64,000 nucleotides of DNA from Microbispora amethystogenes (GTDB taxonomy: Bacteria; Actinomycetota; Actinomycetes; Streptosporangiales; Streptosporangiaceae). This document shows, piece after piece, positions 8,521 through 16,801 of this stretch. Each line of letters starts with the position of its first letter. Position 1 is the first letter of the stretch. The position numbers and the translations under genes are program-made. The notes beneath the pieces are model-generated. The model was not told the origin of the DNA. It searched no databases and saw nothing but the letters and a program-made list of their open reading frames with translations. The stretch is taken from the NCBI RefSeq assembly GCF_016863015.1, contig NZ_BOOB01000030.1, positions 62,001-126,000 of the forward strand, read 5' to 3'.

Positions 8521-9705
8521 TCACCGGCGGCTGAGCGCGAGGGCGCCGGCGCAGAAACCGCCGATCCCGAGGACGACGGCGATGCCGTAGACCCAGAGCC
8601 TAACCGGATCCGGCCCCGGGCGCGCGGGCGCCCGTGAGACCGGGCCCTTGCCGAAGTGCGCGTCGTCCTGGACCGCCGACGCCTGGCCGTATCCGACCAG
8701 TTCTCCGGCTTTCGCGAGAGCCGCCGCCGCGTCCACTACGCCGAATCCAACTTTGTCGTCATAACCGGCGGGCGGATGGGGACGTGACGTCGCGGTCAAC
8801 GCCCGTGACACCAATTCCGGCGGCAAATCCGGATATTTCGCCTTAATAAGCGCGATGGTTCCCGCGACAATCGCACTGGCCACCCCGGTGCCCGACGCCG
8901 TGCCCCGGCGTCCGCCGGGAAGCGTGACCGGCACCCGCTCTCCCGGCGCGGCGACCAGGACCGACAGGTTGTCGCTGCTGCCGGAGGTCTTGCCGCCCCG
9001 CCGGTCGACCGCGCCCACGCCCACCACTCCGGGATATCCCGCCGGGAACGCCCAGAAGGAGGTGCCGTTCTGCCGCGCGTACGCCGACTGGCCCGCGTCG
9101 CCCACCGCGGCCACGAGCACGGCGCCCCGGGCCAGCGCGAACGAGATGGCGTCGCGCTCCACCCGGTCGACGCCGTACGCCGGGACGGGCAGGCAGATGA
9201 CCTTCGCGCCCTGGGCGGCGGCGTACCGGATGCCCCGGGCGAGCGGGCTGTCGCGCGTCTCCTCCGGCCGTTCCTCCGGATCGACGTAGTCGCGCTCCGG
9301 CCGGTTCACCACGACGGGAAGGGACAGCACCCGCGCCTCCGGCGCGACGCCCGAGAGCCCGCCGCCGCTTCCGCTCCCCGCGATCACCGACGCCAGCGCG
9401 GTCGCGTCGTCGCCCGGACGCTGCGTCTCGTCGCCGACCACCGTGCCCGTCATGTCCGGGCCGCGCTCGACCCGGCCGGCCAGTTCGGGCAGCCCGGAGT
9501 CGGGCTGGCCCCCGCCGAGGAGGGCCACGACCACCCCGGCGCCCTTGGTCACCTTCCAGGCGTCGGCGGCGTTGACGAGGTCGAGCGCCCAGCGCTCCTC
9601 CCCGCCGCCTGGAGTGGCCGCCGGCAGCGCCGCCGCGGAGACCGCCGGGCCGGTCCCGAGCAGGAGGGCCGCCAGCGCCGCGCCGAGAGAGACCGCCCTC
9701 AGCAC
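8521..9705 (-). CDS. Catalytically dead mycosin-like subtilase (S8 pseudoprotease)
   Basis: 394 residues with a signal peptide (LGAALAALLLGTGPAVSAAA), a subtilase fold and a C-terminal membrane helix (RLWVYGIAVVLGIGGFCAGA) plus short SRR tail, the mycosin layout. Every catalytic position is changed compared with its neighbour at 10599-11879: the Asp block reads VVVALLGGGQ (Asp to Gly, residue 64), the His block DATALASVIAG (His to Asp), the oxyanion Asn AAVGDAG (Asn to Asp) and the Ser block GTGVASAIVAG (Ser to Gly). The frame is intact and the fold residues are kept, so it is probably a functional pseudoenzyme. Its GTG overlaps the upstream stop (GTGCTGA). Confidence 0.85.
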   Translation of the reverse strand: MLRAVSLGAALAALLLGTGPAVSAAALPAATPGGGEERWALDLVNAADAWKVTKGAGVVVALLGGGQPDSGLPELAGRVERGPDMTGTVVGDETQRPGDDATALASVIAGSGSGGGLSGVAPEARVLSLPVVVNRPERDYVDPEERPEETRDSPLARGIRYAAAQGAKVICLPVPAYGVDRVERDAISFALARGAVLVAAVGDAGQSAYARQNGTSFWAFPAGYPGVVGVGAVDRRGGKTSGSSDNLSVLVAAPGERVPVTLPGGRRGTASGTGVASAIVAGTIALIKAKYPDLPPELVSRALTATSRPHPPAGYDDKVGFGVVDAAAALAKAGELVGYGQASAVQDDAHFGKGPVSRAPARPGPDPVRLWVYGIAVVLGIGGFCAGALALSRR

Positions 9706-10589
9706 ACGTTCCCCTGGGTGCAGCGGGGGACGTCCGGGGGCTCTCCGAGGGCACGCGCGATGCGCCCGGCCAGTGTCTGGGCCAGGGGCCACATCTCGCT
9801 GTTCACCTGTTCCTCCAGGGGGACGGACGCGCGTGTCCTTCCGTCTGTGTACCCCACTGTGAGGAAGACGATGTACGGTCCCGCGCCCACCCAGCCGGTG
9901 CGCTGCCGCTGGGCCGCGCCGAACGAGTCGGTGACCGTGCCGGGGAAGGACACCGGACGCACCCCCACCCGGTCGTCCACGGGCAGGTCGGCCGCCGCGT
10001 CGGTGCGGGCGTCCTCGCTCGGCATGACGGCGACGCCCACGGTGACGGCGAACGTGGCGGTCTGGTCGACGTACGTGGCGCGCAGCAGGGTCCGGCAGCC
10101 GTGCTCGCCCAGCACCGGCGCCACCGGCGCGTCGACCACCGACCCGCACGCCGCTTCGGGCGCGATGCCGACCCTGCGCGCGTACTGCTGGGTCCGGCCG
10201 AGGCCGGTGTACGGAAGCTCCTCGGGGAAGACCATGCCCGCGGGCCAGGCCTGCCATCGGCGGGCCACGTCCTGCGCGACGTAGCGGGCGCGCTCGGCGT
10301 CGGTGAGCGGCCTCGACCGGGTCTCGCGGACGAGGCCGAACGCCCCCAGCAGCACGTTGAGCGCGGCCACGGCGAGGACGACACCCATGATCGTGAGGTA
10401 GGCCGACCGGAACCGGACACCGCGCGCCAGCTCCGCCCGCTCGCGGGCCGCCAGCGCCGCGGCGGCGCGTCCCCGCGAGGCCGTCCAGGGCCGCGCCCGC
10501 GCGGCGCGGCGCGGCAGCCGGGCCGTCTGCGGGACCCGCGCCTTCCTGGGGCCGGCCCTCCTGGGACTGTGAGGCTGCTCGGGCGGCAT
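9699..10589 (-). CDS. Membrane-anchored protein paired with the pseudo-subtilase (module copy B)
   Basis: 296 residues. A basic, Arg/Ala-rich cytoplasmic stretch of about 65 residues is followed by one membrane helix (LTIMGVVLAVAALNVLLGAF) and an extracytoplasmic domain with conserved Cys: WQAWPAGMVFPEELPYTG, ARRVGIAPEAACGSVVD, GEHGCRTLLRATYVD and FPGTVTDSFGAA. It ends in PRCTQGNVC. The same series is found in the protein at 11873-12592, so the two are paralogs. It lies 9 bases after the active protease gene and overlaps the pseudo-subtilase start, fitting a four-gene operon. No family name is known to me. Confidence 0.8.
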   Translation of the reverse strand: MPPEQPHSPRRAGPRKARVPQTARLPRRAARARPWTASRGRAAAALAARERAELARGVRFRSAYLTIMGVVLAVAALNVLLGAFGLVRETRSRPLTDAERARYVAQDVARRWQAWPAGMVFPEELPYTGLGRTQQYARRVGIAPEAACGSVVDAPVAPVLGEHGCRTLLRATYVDQTATFAVTVGVAVMPSEDARTDAAADLPVDDRVGVRPVSFPGTVTDSFGAAQRQRTGWVGAGPYIVFLTVGYTDGRTRASVPLEEQVNSEMWPLAQTLAGRIARALGEPPDVPRCTQGNVC

Positions 10590-10598
10590 ACTCCGATG

Positions 10599-11879
10599 CT
10601 ACGTCGGCAACCGCGACGGCCAAGGAGCCGGAGGGAGCGCGTCGTCCTCCCGCTCCCGCCGGCTCGCCCGCCGCGCGAGCACGAGCAGGACCGCGAGCCC
10701 CGCGCCCGAGCCCGCGAACGCGGCGAGCGCGATGCCGCCATAGAGCAGGATCGCGCCGGTGTCGCGCCGTACGACCACGATGGGCTCCTGGCCGCCCGCC
10801 GCCGTACGGAGGGGACGCGCGGGGTTCAGCACGCCGGCGCCGGACGCGACGGCGCGGTGCCGCGCGAGGGTGGCCGCGACGCTCAGCGCGCGGTACGCGT
10901 TGACCACCCCGAAGCCGGTGCCCGTGTTGTAGGGCCCCTTCCGGGCGGGCGACGAGGTGAGCGCCTGCGCGACGAGCGCGGGCGACATCCGGGGATGGCG
11001 CGACTTGATGAGCGCGGCGATCCCGGAGACGAGCGCGGTCGCCTGGGAGGTCCCCCGGCCGACCCAGTACTCGTCGCCCGGGCCCGCCCCGAGGACGTCC
11101 ACGCCGGGGGCGGCCACCATGACCGAGGAGTTGCGGTTGGAGAACGAGGCCCGCCGCAGCGTGGAGGTGACCGCGGCCACCGAGATCACGCCGGGGATCG
11201 CCGCGGGGTAGGAGTACGGCGCGGTCTGCTTGCCCGCGCCGTCGTTGCCCGCCGCGGCGACCAGGACGACGCCCTTGGATATCGCGTACCGGATGGCCGC
11301 GCGCTCGTCCTCCGTCGGCATGTCCTTCGACAGCGACAGGTTGACGACCTCGGCGCCGTGGTCCACGGCGTACCTGATGCCCTTGGCGACCACGCCCTCG
11401 TAGCGCGCGTCGGAGTTGAACGTGCGGAACCCGGGCTCCTCGTCCTCCAGGATCACCCGTACGGACAGCACCCGGGCCTCCGGCGCCACGCCGATGATGC
11501 CGTCGGCCCCGTCCGGCCCGTGTCCGTGCCCGGCGATGAGCGAGGCCATGTACGTGCCGTGCAGCCGCACCGGCTGCACCCCACGGGGGTTGGCGCCGGT
11601 CGTGAAGTCCCTGCCGATGACGACCGAACCGGCGAGGTCGCGGTGGTCGGGGTCCACGCCCGAGTCCAGGACCGCCACGGTGACGCCCGCGCCCTTCGTC
11701 AGCTGCCACGCGTCGTCGACGTCGAGGGTCCGCAGCACGTCCTGCTGGCTGAGCCGTACGTCGTCGGCCCGGGCCGCCCCCGGCTGGAGGAACGCCCCGC
11801 CGGGCACGGTGAGCGCCCCGGCCGCGAGCGCGGCCAGGACGCACCTCCTGATCCTCGTACGTGCGCGCCGGGTCAGCAC
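10599..11879 (-). CDS. Mycosin-like membrane-anchored subtilisin-family serine protease
   Basis: 426 residues: signal peptide (VLAALAAGALTVPGGAFL), subtilase domain, and a C-terminal membrane helix (LLYGGIALAAFAGSGAGLAV) with a basic cytoplasmic tail. The catalytic triad is intact: Asp72 in VAVLDSGVD, His107 in RLHGTYMASLIAG and Ser278 in GRGTSQATALVSG, with the oxyanion Asn in AAAGNDG. The layout is that of mycosins, proteases of type VII secretion, but no EsxA/EccC-type gene lies nearby, so substrate and partner are unknown. It begins with GTGCTGA overlapping the upstream stop, the same join as in the second module copy. Confidence 0.9.
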   Translation of the reverse strand: MLTRRARTRIRRCVLAALAAGALTVPGGAFLQPGAARADDVRLSQQDVLRTLDVDDAWQLTKGAGVTVAVLDSGVDPDHRDLAGSVVIGRDFTTGANPRGVQPVRLHGTYMASLIAGHGHGPDGADGIIGVAPEARVLSVRVILEDEEPGFRTFNSDARYEGVVAKGIRYAVDHGAEVVNLSLSKDMPTEDERAAIRYAISKGVVLVAAAGNDGAGKQTAPYSYPAAIPGVISVAAVTSTLRRASFSNRNSSVMVAAPGVDVLGAGPGDEYWVGRGTSQATALVSGIAALIKSRHPRMSPALVAQALTSSPARKGPYNTGTGFGVVNAYRALSVAATLARHRAVASGAGVLNPARPLRTAAGGQEPIVVVRRDTGAILLYGGIALAAFAGSGAGLAVLLVLARRASRREREDDALPPAPWPSRLPT

Positions 11880-12592
11880 TGCCACTCCCGGGCCCTGCAG
11901 TCCGGGGACACCGGCGCGGTCAGGATCGCGGCGACGTCCCCGGACAGGTCGCCCGCGAACGAGAAGATCGTCGCCCGCTGCTGCCCGACCCCGCGGGCCG
12001 GCCGCCCGTCGACCTGGCCCGCCGTCGTGAGCACGAGGTAGGGCCCGGCCTGCCGTACGGTCGCGGCCTGCCGCCCGCCCGCGGTGAAGCGGTCGGTCAC
12101 GGTGCCGGGGAACGGGAGGGCACGCAGGCCCGGGACGGGCGCCCCCTCGCGGGGGAAGGCGGCGAGCGCGGTGCGCGCCCGGGTCGCGTCGGGGAAGGCC
12201 GCCACGCCGATCGTGACCACGACGCCCTGCAGGCCGTCGAGGTAGGTGGCCCGCAGGACCGCCCGGCACCCGGCCGCGCGCAGCGCCTTGACGACGGCGG
12301 TGTCGACGGCCGACCGGCAGTCGGTGCGGGTGGAGACGCCCACCCGCCGCGCCAGCTCACGGCCGCCCTGCTCGCTGTTGTAGGCCAGGCTCGCGGGGAA
12401 GACGCGCCCCACCGGCCAGCGTTCCCAGCGCAGCGCCGTCTCGGCCGCCTGCGCCTCGCGCAGCTCGGCCTGGCTGGGCCCCCGGGTGAGCTCGGCGACC
12501 GCCGCGCTCGCCGCGATGCCACCGGCGATCGCGCAGATCAGAGTGATCGCGGAGGCCACGGCGACGGCCGGCCAGGTGCGGGTCTCGCCCAC
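11873..12592 (-). CDS. Membrane-anchored protein paired with the active subtilase (module copy A)
   Basis: 239 residues from a GTG at 12592. One membrane helix lies near the N-terminus (VAVASAITLICAIAGGIAAS), followed by an extracytoplasmic domain that parallels the 9699-10589 protein: WERWPVGRVFPASLAYN, ARRVGVSTRTDCRSAVD, AAGCRAVLRATYLDG, FPGTVTDRFTAGG and a final REWQC. The frame remains open to an ATG at 12715, but that stretch overlaps the GGAAAGT operator array, so the GTG is preferred. Likely role: an accessory or inhibitor-like partner of the adjacent protease; this is inference from pairing only. Confidence 0.75.
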   Translation of the reverse strand: MGETRTWPAVAVASAITLICAIAGGIAASAAVAELTRGPSQAELREAQAAETALRWERWPVGRVFPASLAYNSEQGGRELARRVGVSTRTDCRSAVDTAVVKALRAAGCRAVLRATYLDGLQGVVVTIGVAAFPDATRARTALAAFPREGAPVPGLRALPFPGTVTDRFTAGGRQAATVRQAGPYLVLTTAGQVDGRPARGVGQQRATIFSFAGDLSGDVAAILTAPVSPDCRAREWQC

Positions 12593-12673
12593 TGTGCCTC
12601 CGTTCGCGTCTCGGCCTCCTCTCCTACGTGACCTTAACGCGACCAACCGCCCGCCATACCCCCAAATGCGACA

Positions 12674-12725
12674 GGAAAGTACTTGACGTGATGGAAAGTG
12701 GAAAGTACTTTCCATACTGGAAAGT
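12674..12725. promoter_or_regulatory. Symmetric GGAAAGT operator array with promoter
   Basis: Four GGAAAGT copies start at 12674, 12693, 12700 and 12719, spaced 19, 7 and 19 bases. The third forms the perfect 14-base palindrome GGAAAGTACTTTCC (12700-12713). A possible rightward -35 TTGACG (12683-12688) and -10 TACTTT (12706-12711), 17 bases apart, would be covered by it. It probably controls the membrane protein and regulator genes to the right, and perhaps the protease operon to the left, with the winged-helix protein at 13217 the obvious candidate binder. Confidence 0.65.
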
Positions 12726-12749
12726 GGTTGTCATGCGAACGGAGCCCCC

Positions 12750-13217
12750 ATGAACGTCGAGGAAGCGGAGCGGAGCCTGGCGCTCATCCGGCGGACCCAG
12801 GCGAAGGCGGTCAGGTCGCGGCCCTGGTTCCCCACCTGGTACGCCGCCGGGGTCGGGCTGTTCGTGACCGGTGTGCAGTTCGTCACCGAGCCCGGCACGC
12901 CCGTCGCGGTGACGCTGGCCACGGGCCTCCTGCTGGCCGCCGGCATGGGCGCGCTGGTCGCCCTGCTGGTGCGCACCCGCACCATGACGGCCCACCGCAG
13001 CCTGGTGCGGGCGAATGTCATGACCATCTTCATGCTCTGGCTCGCGCTGGGCGTCGGGCTCTGCCTCGCCGTCGCCTTCCGGCTCGACGCGGCGGAGGTG
13101 GCCTACGCGCGGACGTGGGCCGGGCTGGTCATGACCGCGTTCCTGCTGGTCACCGGGCCGTTCGTCGGCCGCTGGATGTCGGCGCTGCTGGCGCGCCGGA
13201 TCGAGAGCGGCTCGTGA
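12750..13217 (+). CDS. Four-helix membrane protein, partner of winged-helix regulator
   Basis: 155 residues starting MNVEEAERSLALIRRTQAKA, then four hydrophobic segments: YAAGVGLFVTGVQFV, LATGLLLAAGMGALVALLV, FMLWLALGVGLCLAVAF and AGLVMTAFLLVTGPFVG. No transport or enzyme motif is visible. Its stop shares bases with the ATG of the regulator (TGATG), so the pair is translationally coupled. Actinomycetes often encode such a small membrane protein with a PF13601-type regulator; the function of the pair is not established as far as I know. Confidence 0.8.
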   Translation: MNVEEAERSLALIRRTQAKAVRSRPWFPTWYAAGVGLFVTGVQFVTEPGTPVAVTLATGLLLAAGMGALVALLVRTRTMTAHRSLVRANVMTIFMLWLALGVGLCLAVAFRLDAAEVAYARTWAGLVMTAFLLVTGPFVGRWMSALLARRIESGS

Positions 13218-13549
13218 TGGAACTCGACCCCGTCATTCATCCGCCGACGCGGCTGCAGATCGTCTCGCTGCTCGCCGCGGCCGAGGAGGCGGAGTTCGGG
13301 TTCGTCCGCGACACCCTGGGCGTCAGCGACTCGGTCCTGTCCAAGCAGGGCAGCGCGCTGGAGACCGCGGGATACATACAGGTGCGGAAGGGCTACGTGG
13401 GCAAGCGGCCCAAGACCTGGTTCAGGCTCACGGACAGGGGACGGGCGGCGTTCACGGCGTACGTCGCGAACCTGCAGCGCATCGTCTCGCCCAGCGGTCT
13501 CACCGTGGCGCCGGAGGAACGCGGGCAGGCGGTGGGCAGGCCCCGGTGA
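13217..13549 (+). CDS. Winged-helix transcriptional regulator (MarR/ArsR-like, HTH_27 type)
   Basis: 110 residues, a single winged helix-turn-helix domain: HPPTRLQIVSLLAAAEEAEF, VRDTLGVSDSVLSKQGSALE as the recognition region and GYVGKRPKTWFRLTDRGRAA as the wing. It lacks any effector domain. Start and membrane-protein stop overlap. By position it should bind the GGAAAGT array upstream of the operon and autoregulate; the palindrome suits a dimer. Confidence 0.85.
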   Translation: MELDPVIHPPTRLQIVSLLAAAEEAEFGFVRDTLGVSDSVLSKQGSALETAGYIQVRKGYVGKRPKTWFRLTDRGRAAFTAYVANLQRIVSPSGLTVAPEERGQAVGRPR

Positions 13550-13615
13550 GAACGGCGACGGCCGCCGCCTCGGGGTGGAGGCGGCGGCCGTCGTGGCGGA
13601 TCGCCGTTGCGGCGA

Positions 13616-14794
13616 TCAGTAGGTCGGCAGGCTGGGGTCGACCGTCTTGATCCAGCTCAGCACGCCGCCGCCCACGTGGACGGCGTCGGAGAAGCCGGCG
13701 TTCTTCAGCACCGCGAGGACCTCCGCCGAGCGGGCGCCCGACTTGCAGTGCAGCACGATCTTCCGGTTCTGCGGGAGCCCTTCCAGGGCCGAGCCGTTCA
13801 GGAACTCGCCCTTGGGGATCAGCACGGCGCCGGGGATGCTGACGATCTCGTACTCGTTCGGCTCGCGGACATCGATGATCATGATGTCGTCGCCGCGGTC
13901 GCGCATCGCCTCGAGCTCGGCCGCGGTGATCGTGCTGCCCGCGGCGGCCTGCTGGGCCTCGTCGGAGATCGTGCCGCAGAACGCCTCGTAGTCGATCAGT
14001 TCGGTGATCGAGGGGTTCTTGCCGCACAGCGGGCACTCGGGGTCCTTGCGGACCTTGACGTCGCGGTACTTCATCTCCAGCGCGTCATAGATCATCAGAC
14101 GGCCGACGAGAGGCTCGCCGACGCCGGTGAGGACCTTGATGGCCTCGTTCACCTGGATCGAGCCGATCGACGCGCACAGCACGCCGAGCACGCCGCCCTC
14201 GGCGCAGCTCGGCACCATGCCCGGCGGCGGGGGCTCGGGGTAGAGGCAGCGGTAGCACGGCCCGTGCTCGGCCCAGAAGACGCTCGCCTGCCCGTCGAAG
14301 CGGTAGATGGACCCCCACACGTACGGCTTGCCCAGCAGCACGGCCGCGTCGTTGACCATGTAGCGGGTGGCGAAGTTGTCCGTGCCGTCCACGATCAGGT
14401 CGTAGCCGGAGAAGATGTCCATCACGTTGTCGGTCGTCAGAGCGACGTTGTGGATGATGACGTTGACCAGCGGGTTGACCTCACGCACGCTGGCGGCGGC
14501 CGACTCGGCCTTCAGCCGGCCCACGTCCGACTGGCCGTGGATCACCTGCCGCTGGAGGTTCGACTCGTCGACGACGTCGAAGTCGACGATGCCGAGGGTG
14601 CCCACCCCCGCCGCGGCCAGGTACAGCAGGGCGGGAGAGCCCAGGCCGCCCGCGCCCACACACAGCACCTTGGCGTTCTTGAGCCGCTTCTGACCCGCCA
14701 TGCCCACATCGGGGATGATCAGGTGGCGCGAGTAGCGGCGCACCTCGTCGACCGTCAGCTCTGCTGCCGGCTCTACCAGCGGTGGCAACGACAC
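13616..14794 (-). CDS. moeZ: Adenylyltransferase/sulfurtransferase MoeZ (MoeB-rhodanese)
   Basis: 392 residues. The N-terminal E1-like domain adenylates the C-terminus of ubiquitin-like sulfur carriers (MoaD, CysO, ThiS types): VLCVGAGGLGSPALLYLAAA binds ATP and DGTDNFATRYMVNDAA follows. Zinc Cys pairs are seen as CYRC and CPLC. The C-terminal rhodanese domain has the active loop HCKSGARS. The GTG start gives the usual VSLPPLVEPAAELT beginning; the frame extends upstream to 14875 without support. It serves thiocarboxylate formation for molybdopterin, cysteine or thiamine synthesis. The hydrolase gene lies 112 bases upstream on the same strand. Confidence 0.95.
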   Translation of the reverse strand: MSLPPLVEPAAELTVDEVRRYSRHLIIPDVGMAGQKRLKNAKVLCVGAGGLGSPALLYLAAAGVGTLGIVDFDVVDESNLQRQVIHGQSDVGRLKAESAAASVREVNPLVNVIIHNVALTTDNVMDIFSGYDLIVDGTDNFATRYMVNDAAVLLGKPYVWGSIYRFDGQASVFWAEHGPCYRCLYPEPPPPGMVPSCAEGGVLGVLCASIGSIQVNEAIKVLTGVGEPLVGRLMIYDALEMKYRDVKVRKDPECPLCGKNPSITELIDYEAFCGTISDEAQQAAAGSTITAAELEAMRDRGDDIMIIDVREPNEYEIVSIPGAVLIPKGEFLNGSALEGLPQNRKIVLHCKSGARSAEVLAVLKNAGFSDAVHVGGGVLSWIKTVDPSLPTY

Positions 14795-14906
14795 AGTTCC
14801 ACTCCTGCTTTGCGTGTCCGTCTTCGTGCCAATGGTCGCGCTCGGCTCCATGGGCCCATCACAAGCTCTTCTCACAACTTAACCGGGGTGGCCCCGCATT
14901 CCCCAA

Positions 14907-15824
14907 TCACGCTGTTCGGCGGGGGGGCATCCTCGTGTACGCCAGCAGGCGGCGCGCCTCGCGCGCGACGAGCTCGGGATACTCCATCTGCGCCACGTGC
15001 CCGGCGTGCGGGAGTGTGACGAGGCGCACGTCGCGGAAGGCCCGGCCCGACCGGTGCACCATGCGCGCGTGGATCAGACGGTCGCGCAGGCCGTACACGA
15101 CGAGGGTGGGCGCGGTCACCCGCCCGGCCTGCCGCCAGAGGTTGTCCTCGCCGAACCTGAAGTACTCCCGCACGATCGCGCGGGTGCAGCCGACCATGGA
15201 CATCACCGCGTGCGGCAGCGCGTCGCGGCGGCGCAGTTCCTCGACCGCCTCGCGCAGCCGGTCCGGATGCACCCGGCCCGTGTCGGCGTAGCACATGCTC
15301 ACCGTCGCCAGCACGCGCCGCTCGGGCGGGAGGGCGCTCAGCCACCGGACGGCCAGTTCGCCGATGGACGGGGCGGCCGACAGGGCGATCCTGGCCGGGC
15401 CGTACCTCGGCCGCAGGTCGGGCAGCGCCGGTGAGACCAGCGTCAGCGAGCTGACCAGGTCGGGCCGCGTGGCCGCGACCCGGACCGAGACCGCGCCGCC
15501 CATGGAGTGACCGAAGAGGTGGACCGGGCCGTCCCCGAGCGCCTCGACGAGCCTGACCACCGCGGTGGCGCTGGCCGCGACGGAGTAGTCGCCGTCCGGC
15601 GGCTCCGGGGAGTGCCCGGCCCCGGGCAGGTCGACCGCGACGCCCCGCACCTCGCCGGCGAGCTCGCCCATCAGGTCCGTCCAGTTCGTCGCCGAGCCCG
15701 CCAGCCCGTGGACGTAGACGGCGGTCTCCCGCGGCCCCTCCGGAGTCGCCCGGAGATGGAGGCGGCCGCCGCCCTCCACGTCGATGAACCGGCCGGGCCA
15801 CACCGGAATCGGCTCGTATCCCAC
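14907..15824 (-). CDS. Alpha/beta-hydrolase
   Basis: 305 residues with a complete alpha/beta-hydrolase core: VYVHGLAGSATNW (oxyanion HG), LFGHSMGGAVSVR with the nucleophile Ser, GLRDRLIHARM with the acidic residue and LPHAGHVAQMEYPELVA with the His. There is no signal peptide. The start at 15824 is chosen because GGAGGAC stands a few bases ahead of the GTG. The substrate is unknown. It precedes moeZ on the same strand. Confidence 0.9.
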   Translation of the reverse strand: MGYEPIPVWPGRFIDVEGGGRLHLRATPEGPRETAVYVHGLAGSATNWTDLMGELAGEVRGVAVDLPGAGHSPEPPDGDYSVAASATAVVRLVEALGDGPVHLFGHSMGGAVSVRVAATRPDLVSSLTLVSPALPDLRPRYGPARIALSAAPSIGELAVRWLSALPPERRVLATVSMCYADTGRVHPDRLREAVEELRRRDALPHAVMSMVGCTRAIVREYFRFGEDNLWRQAGRVTAPTLVVYGLRDRLIHARMVHRSGRAFRDVRLVTLPHAGHVAQMEYPELVAREARRLLAYTRMPPRRTA

Positions 15825-16216
15825 GCGTCCTCCCCCGCTGCACCTCGCGTTTCCGACCATAACCCCGCCGGTACGACGCCTCGGCGGGCACTCCCCCTAC
15901 CCAGGTGGAACGGGAACGATCATCCGGTTCGTCCCGATCAGACGGGCGCGACATAAGCCCAATATCCACCCCATTCGGACATTTCGAAATGCGGATATGA
16001 ATGACATTCCACGCAAACCAAGCGCTAGCGGTTCAACGGAGCCAATAAAGCGATAAGCAGAAGGCAAAAGCCGCCGATCGCCGTTTGTCGCTCGGACGCC
16101 GAGGAAATCAAGACAATGCAGGGATGATCCACCAAGGGTCATCAGTAAGGGCATTTTCCGAACGACTTGGAAAACGCCGGAGTGTCGGGGCAACAATCCT
16201 TCAAGGAGGACATGAA
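15825..16216. other. Intergenic control region ahead of the Asn-rich cluster
   Basis: A 392-base stretch between divergent genes, markedly more AT-rich from 15945 on than its surroundings, with no credible gene. It holds CGGACATT (15978-15985), a motif repeated ahead of two other cluster members, and near the end CAATCCTTCAAGGAGGACAT (leader and ribosome-binding site, 16194-16213), which recurs with small changes in four other members. The promoter is not pinned down. Confidence 0.5.
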
Positions 16217-16801
16217 ATGCCCAAGTTCAACAACCTGGTCGGGATCCTCGCGATCAGCGCCGCACTCACCGGTGGTGCCGTCACGCTGGGTACCGCGGTC
16301 GCCGGCAGCGCGAACGCGGCGACCGTCATGGGCGGCTACGTGGGCGGCGGTGGCTACCCGTACCCCTACGGCAACTTCAACTCGAACCGCAATTCGCAGC
16401 GGCAGAAGCACAAGGCGCTGAACGGCAACAAGAACAAGAACAAGAACAAGACGAAGCAGTGGCAGCACGAGCGGCAGAACCAGGGCCAGCACCAGTTCCT
16501 GCTGCGTGACTTCACGCTCGTCCTCACGCCGTTCCAGAAGTCGGAGACCGACTCGCGGGCCCTGCCGTACAACTGGCAGAACGGCAACTCGCAGGCGATT
16601 CCGTGGAACCGCATGTACACGAACGCCGACTCCCTCAACAACCCGCGTCAGGACCAGGCGTCCGCGGCCACTCCGCGGACCAACCAGGCCACCGAGATCG
16701 ACCCGCGCATCAAGAAGAAGGAGGCGAACGTCGACCTCGACGTGGACGCGGACATCCAGAAGAAGAAGGACATGGACCCGGACCCCGTGTTCGTGCCCTG
16801 A
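16217..16801 (+). CDS. Secreted Lys/Asn-repeat protein, Asn-rich cluster member 1
   Basis: 194 residues with a Sec signal peptide: MPKFNNLVGILAISAALTGG, then cleavage after about GSANA. The mature part begins ATVMGGYVGGGGYPYPYG. It continues with a (Lys-Asn)n run coded by four AACAAG hexamers, WQHERQNQGQHQFLLRDF, the block FTLVLTPFQKS, LPYN and a charged tail NQATEIDPRIKKKE with VDLDVDADIQKKK. The protein at 17201-17806 is a clear paralog. AAGGAGGA lies 7 bases before the ATG. No catalytic motif, membrane anchor or known domain is visible; a structural or surface role is only a guess. Confidence 0.85.
   Translation: MPKFNNLVGILAISAALTGGAVTLGTAVAGSANAATVMGGYVGGGGYPYPYGNFNSNRNSQRQKHKALNGNKNKNKNKTKQWQHERQNQGQHQFLLRDFTLVLTPFQKSETDSRALPYNWQNGNSQAIPWNRMYTNADSLNNPRQDQASAATPRTNQATEIDPRIKKKEANVDLDVDADIQKKKDMDPDPVFVP
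16427..16450 (+). repeat. AACAAG hexanucleotide repeat, four copies
   Basis: Four perfect head-to-tail AACAAG units code for alternating Asn-Lys. In-frame units of this kind can expand or contract without breaking the gene. The paralog at 17201 carries the same run. Confidence 0.9.

Noticed and set aside
8521-11844. Single 1107-codon frame joining two proteases
   Set aside because: The part upstream of 9705 reads the paired membrane protein and active protease in the wrong frame; separate starts with GTGCTGA overlaps explain the genes better.
10599-12592. Type VII secretion locus
   Set aside because: No EsxA/B, EccB-E or PE/PPE-like genes accompany the mycosin-like protease.
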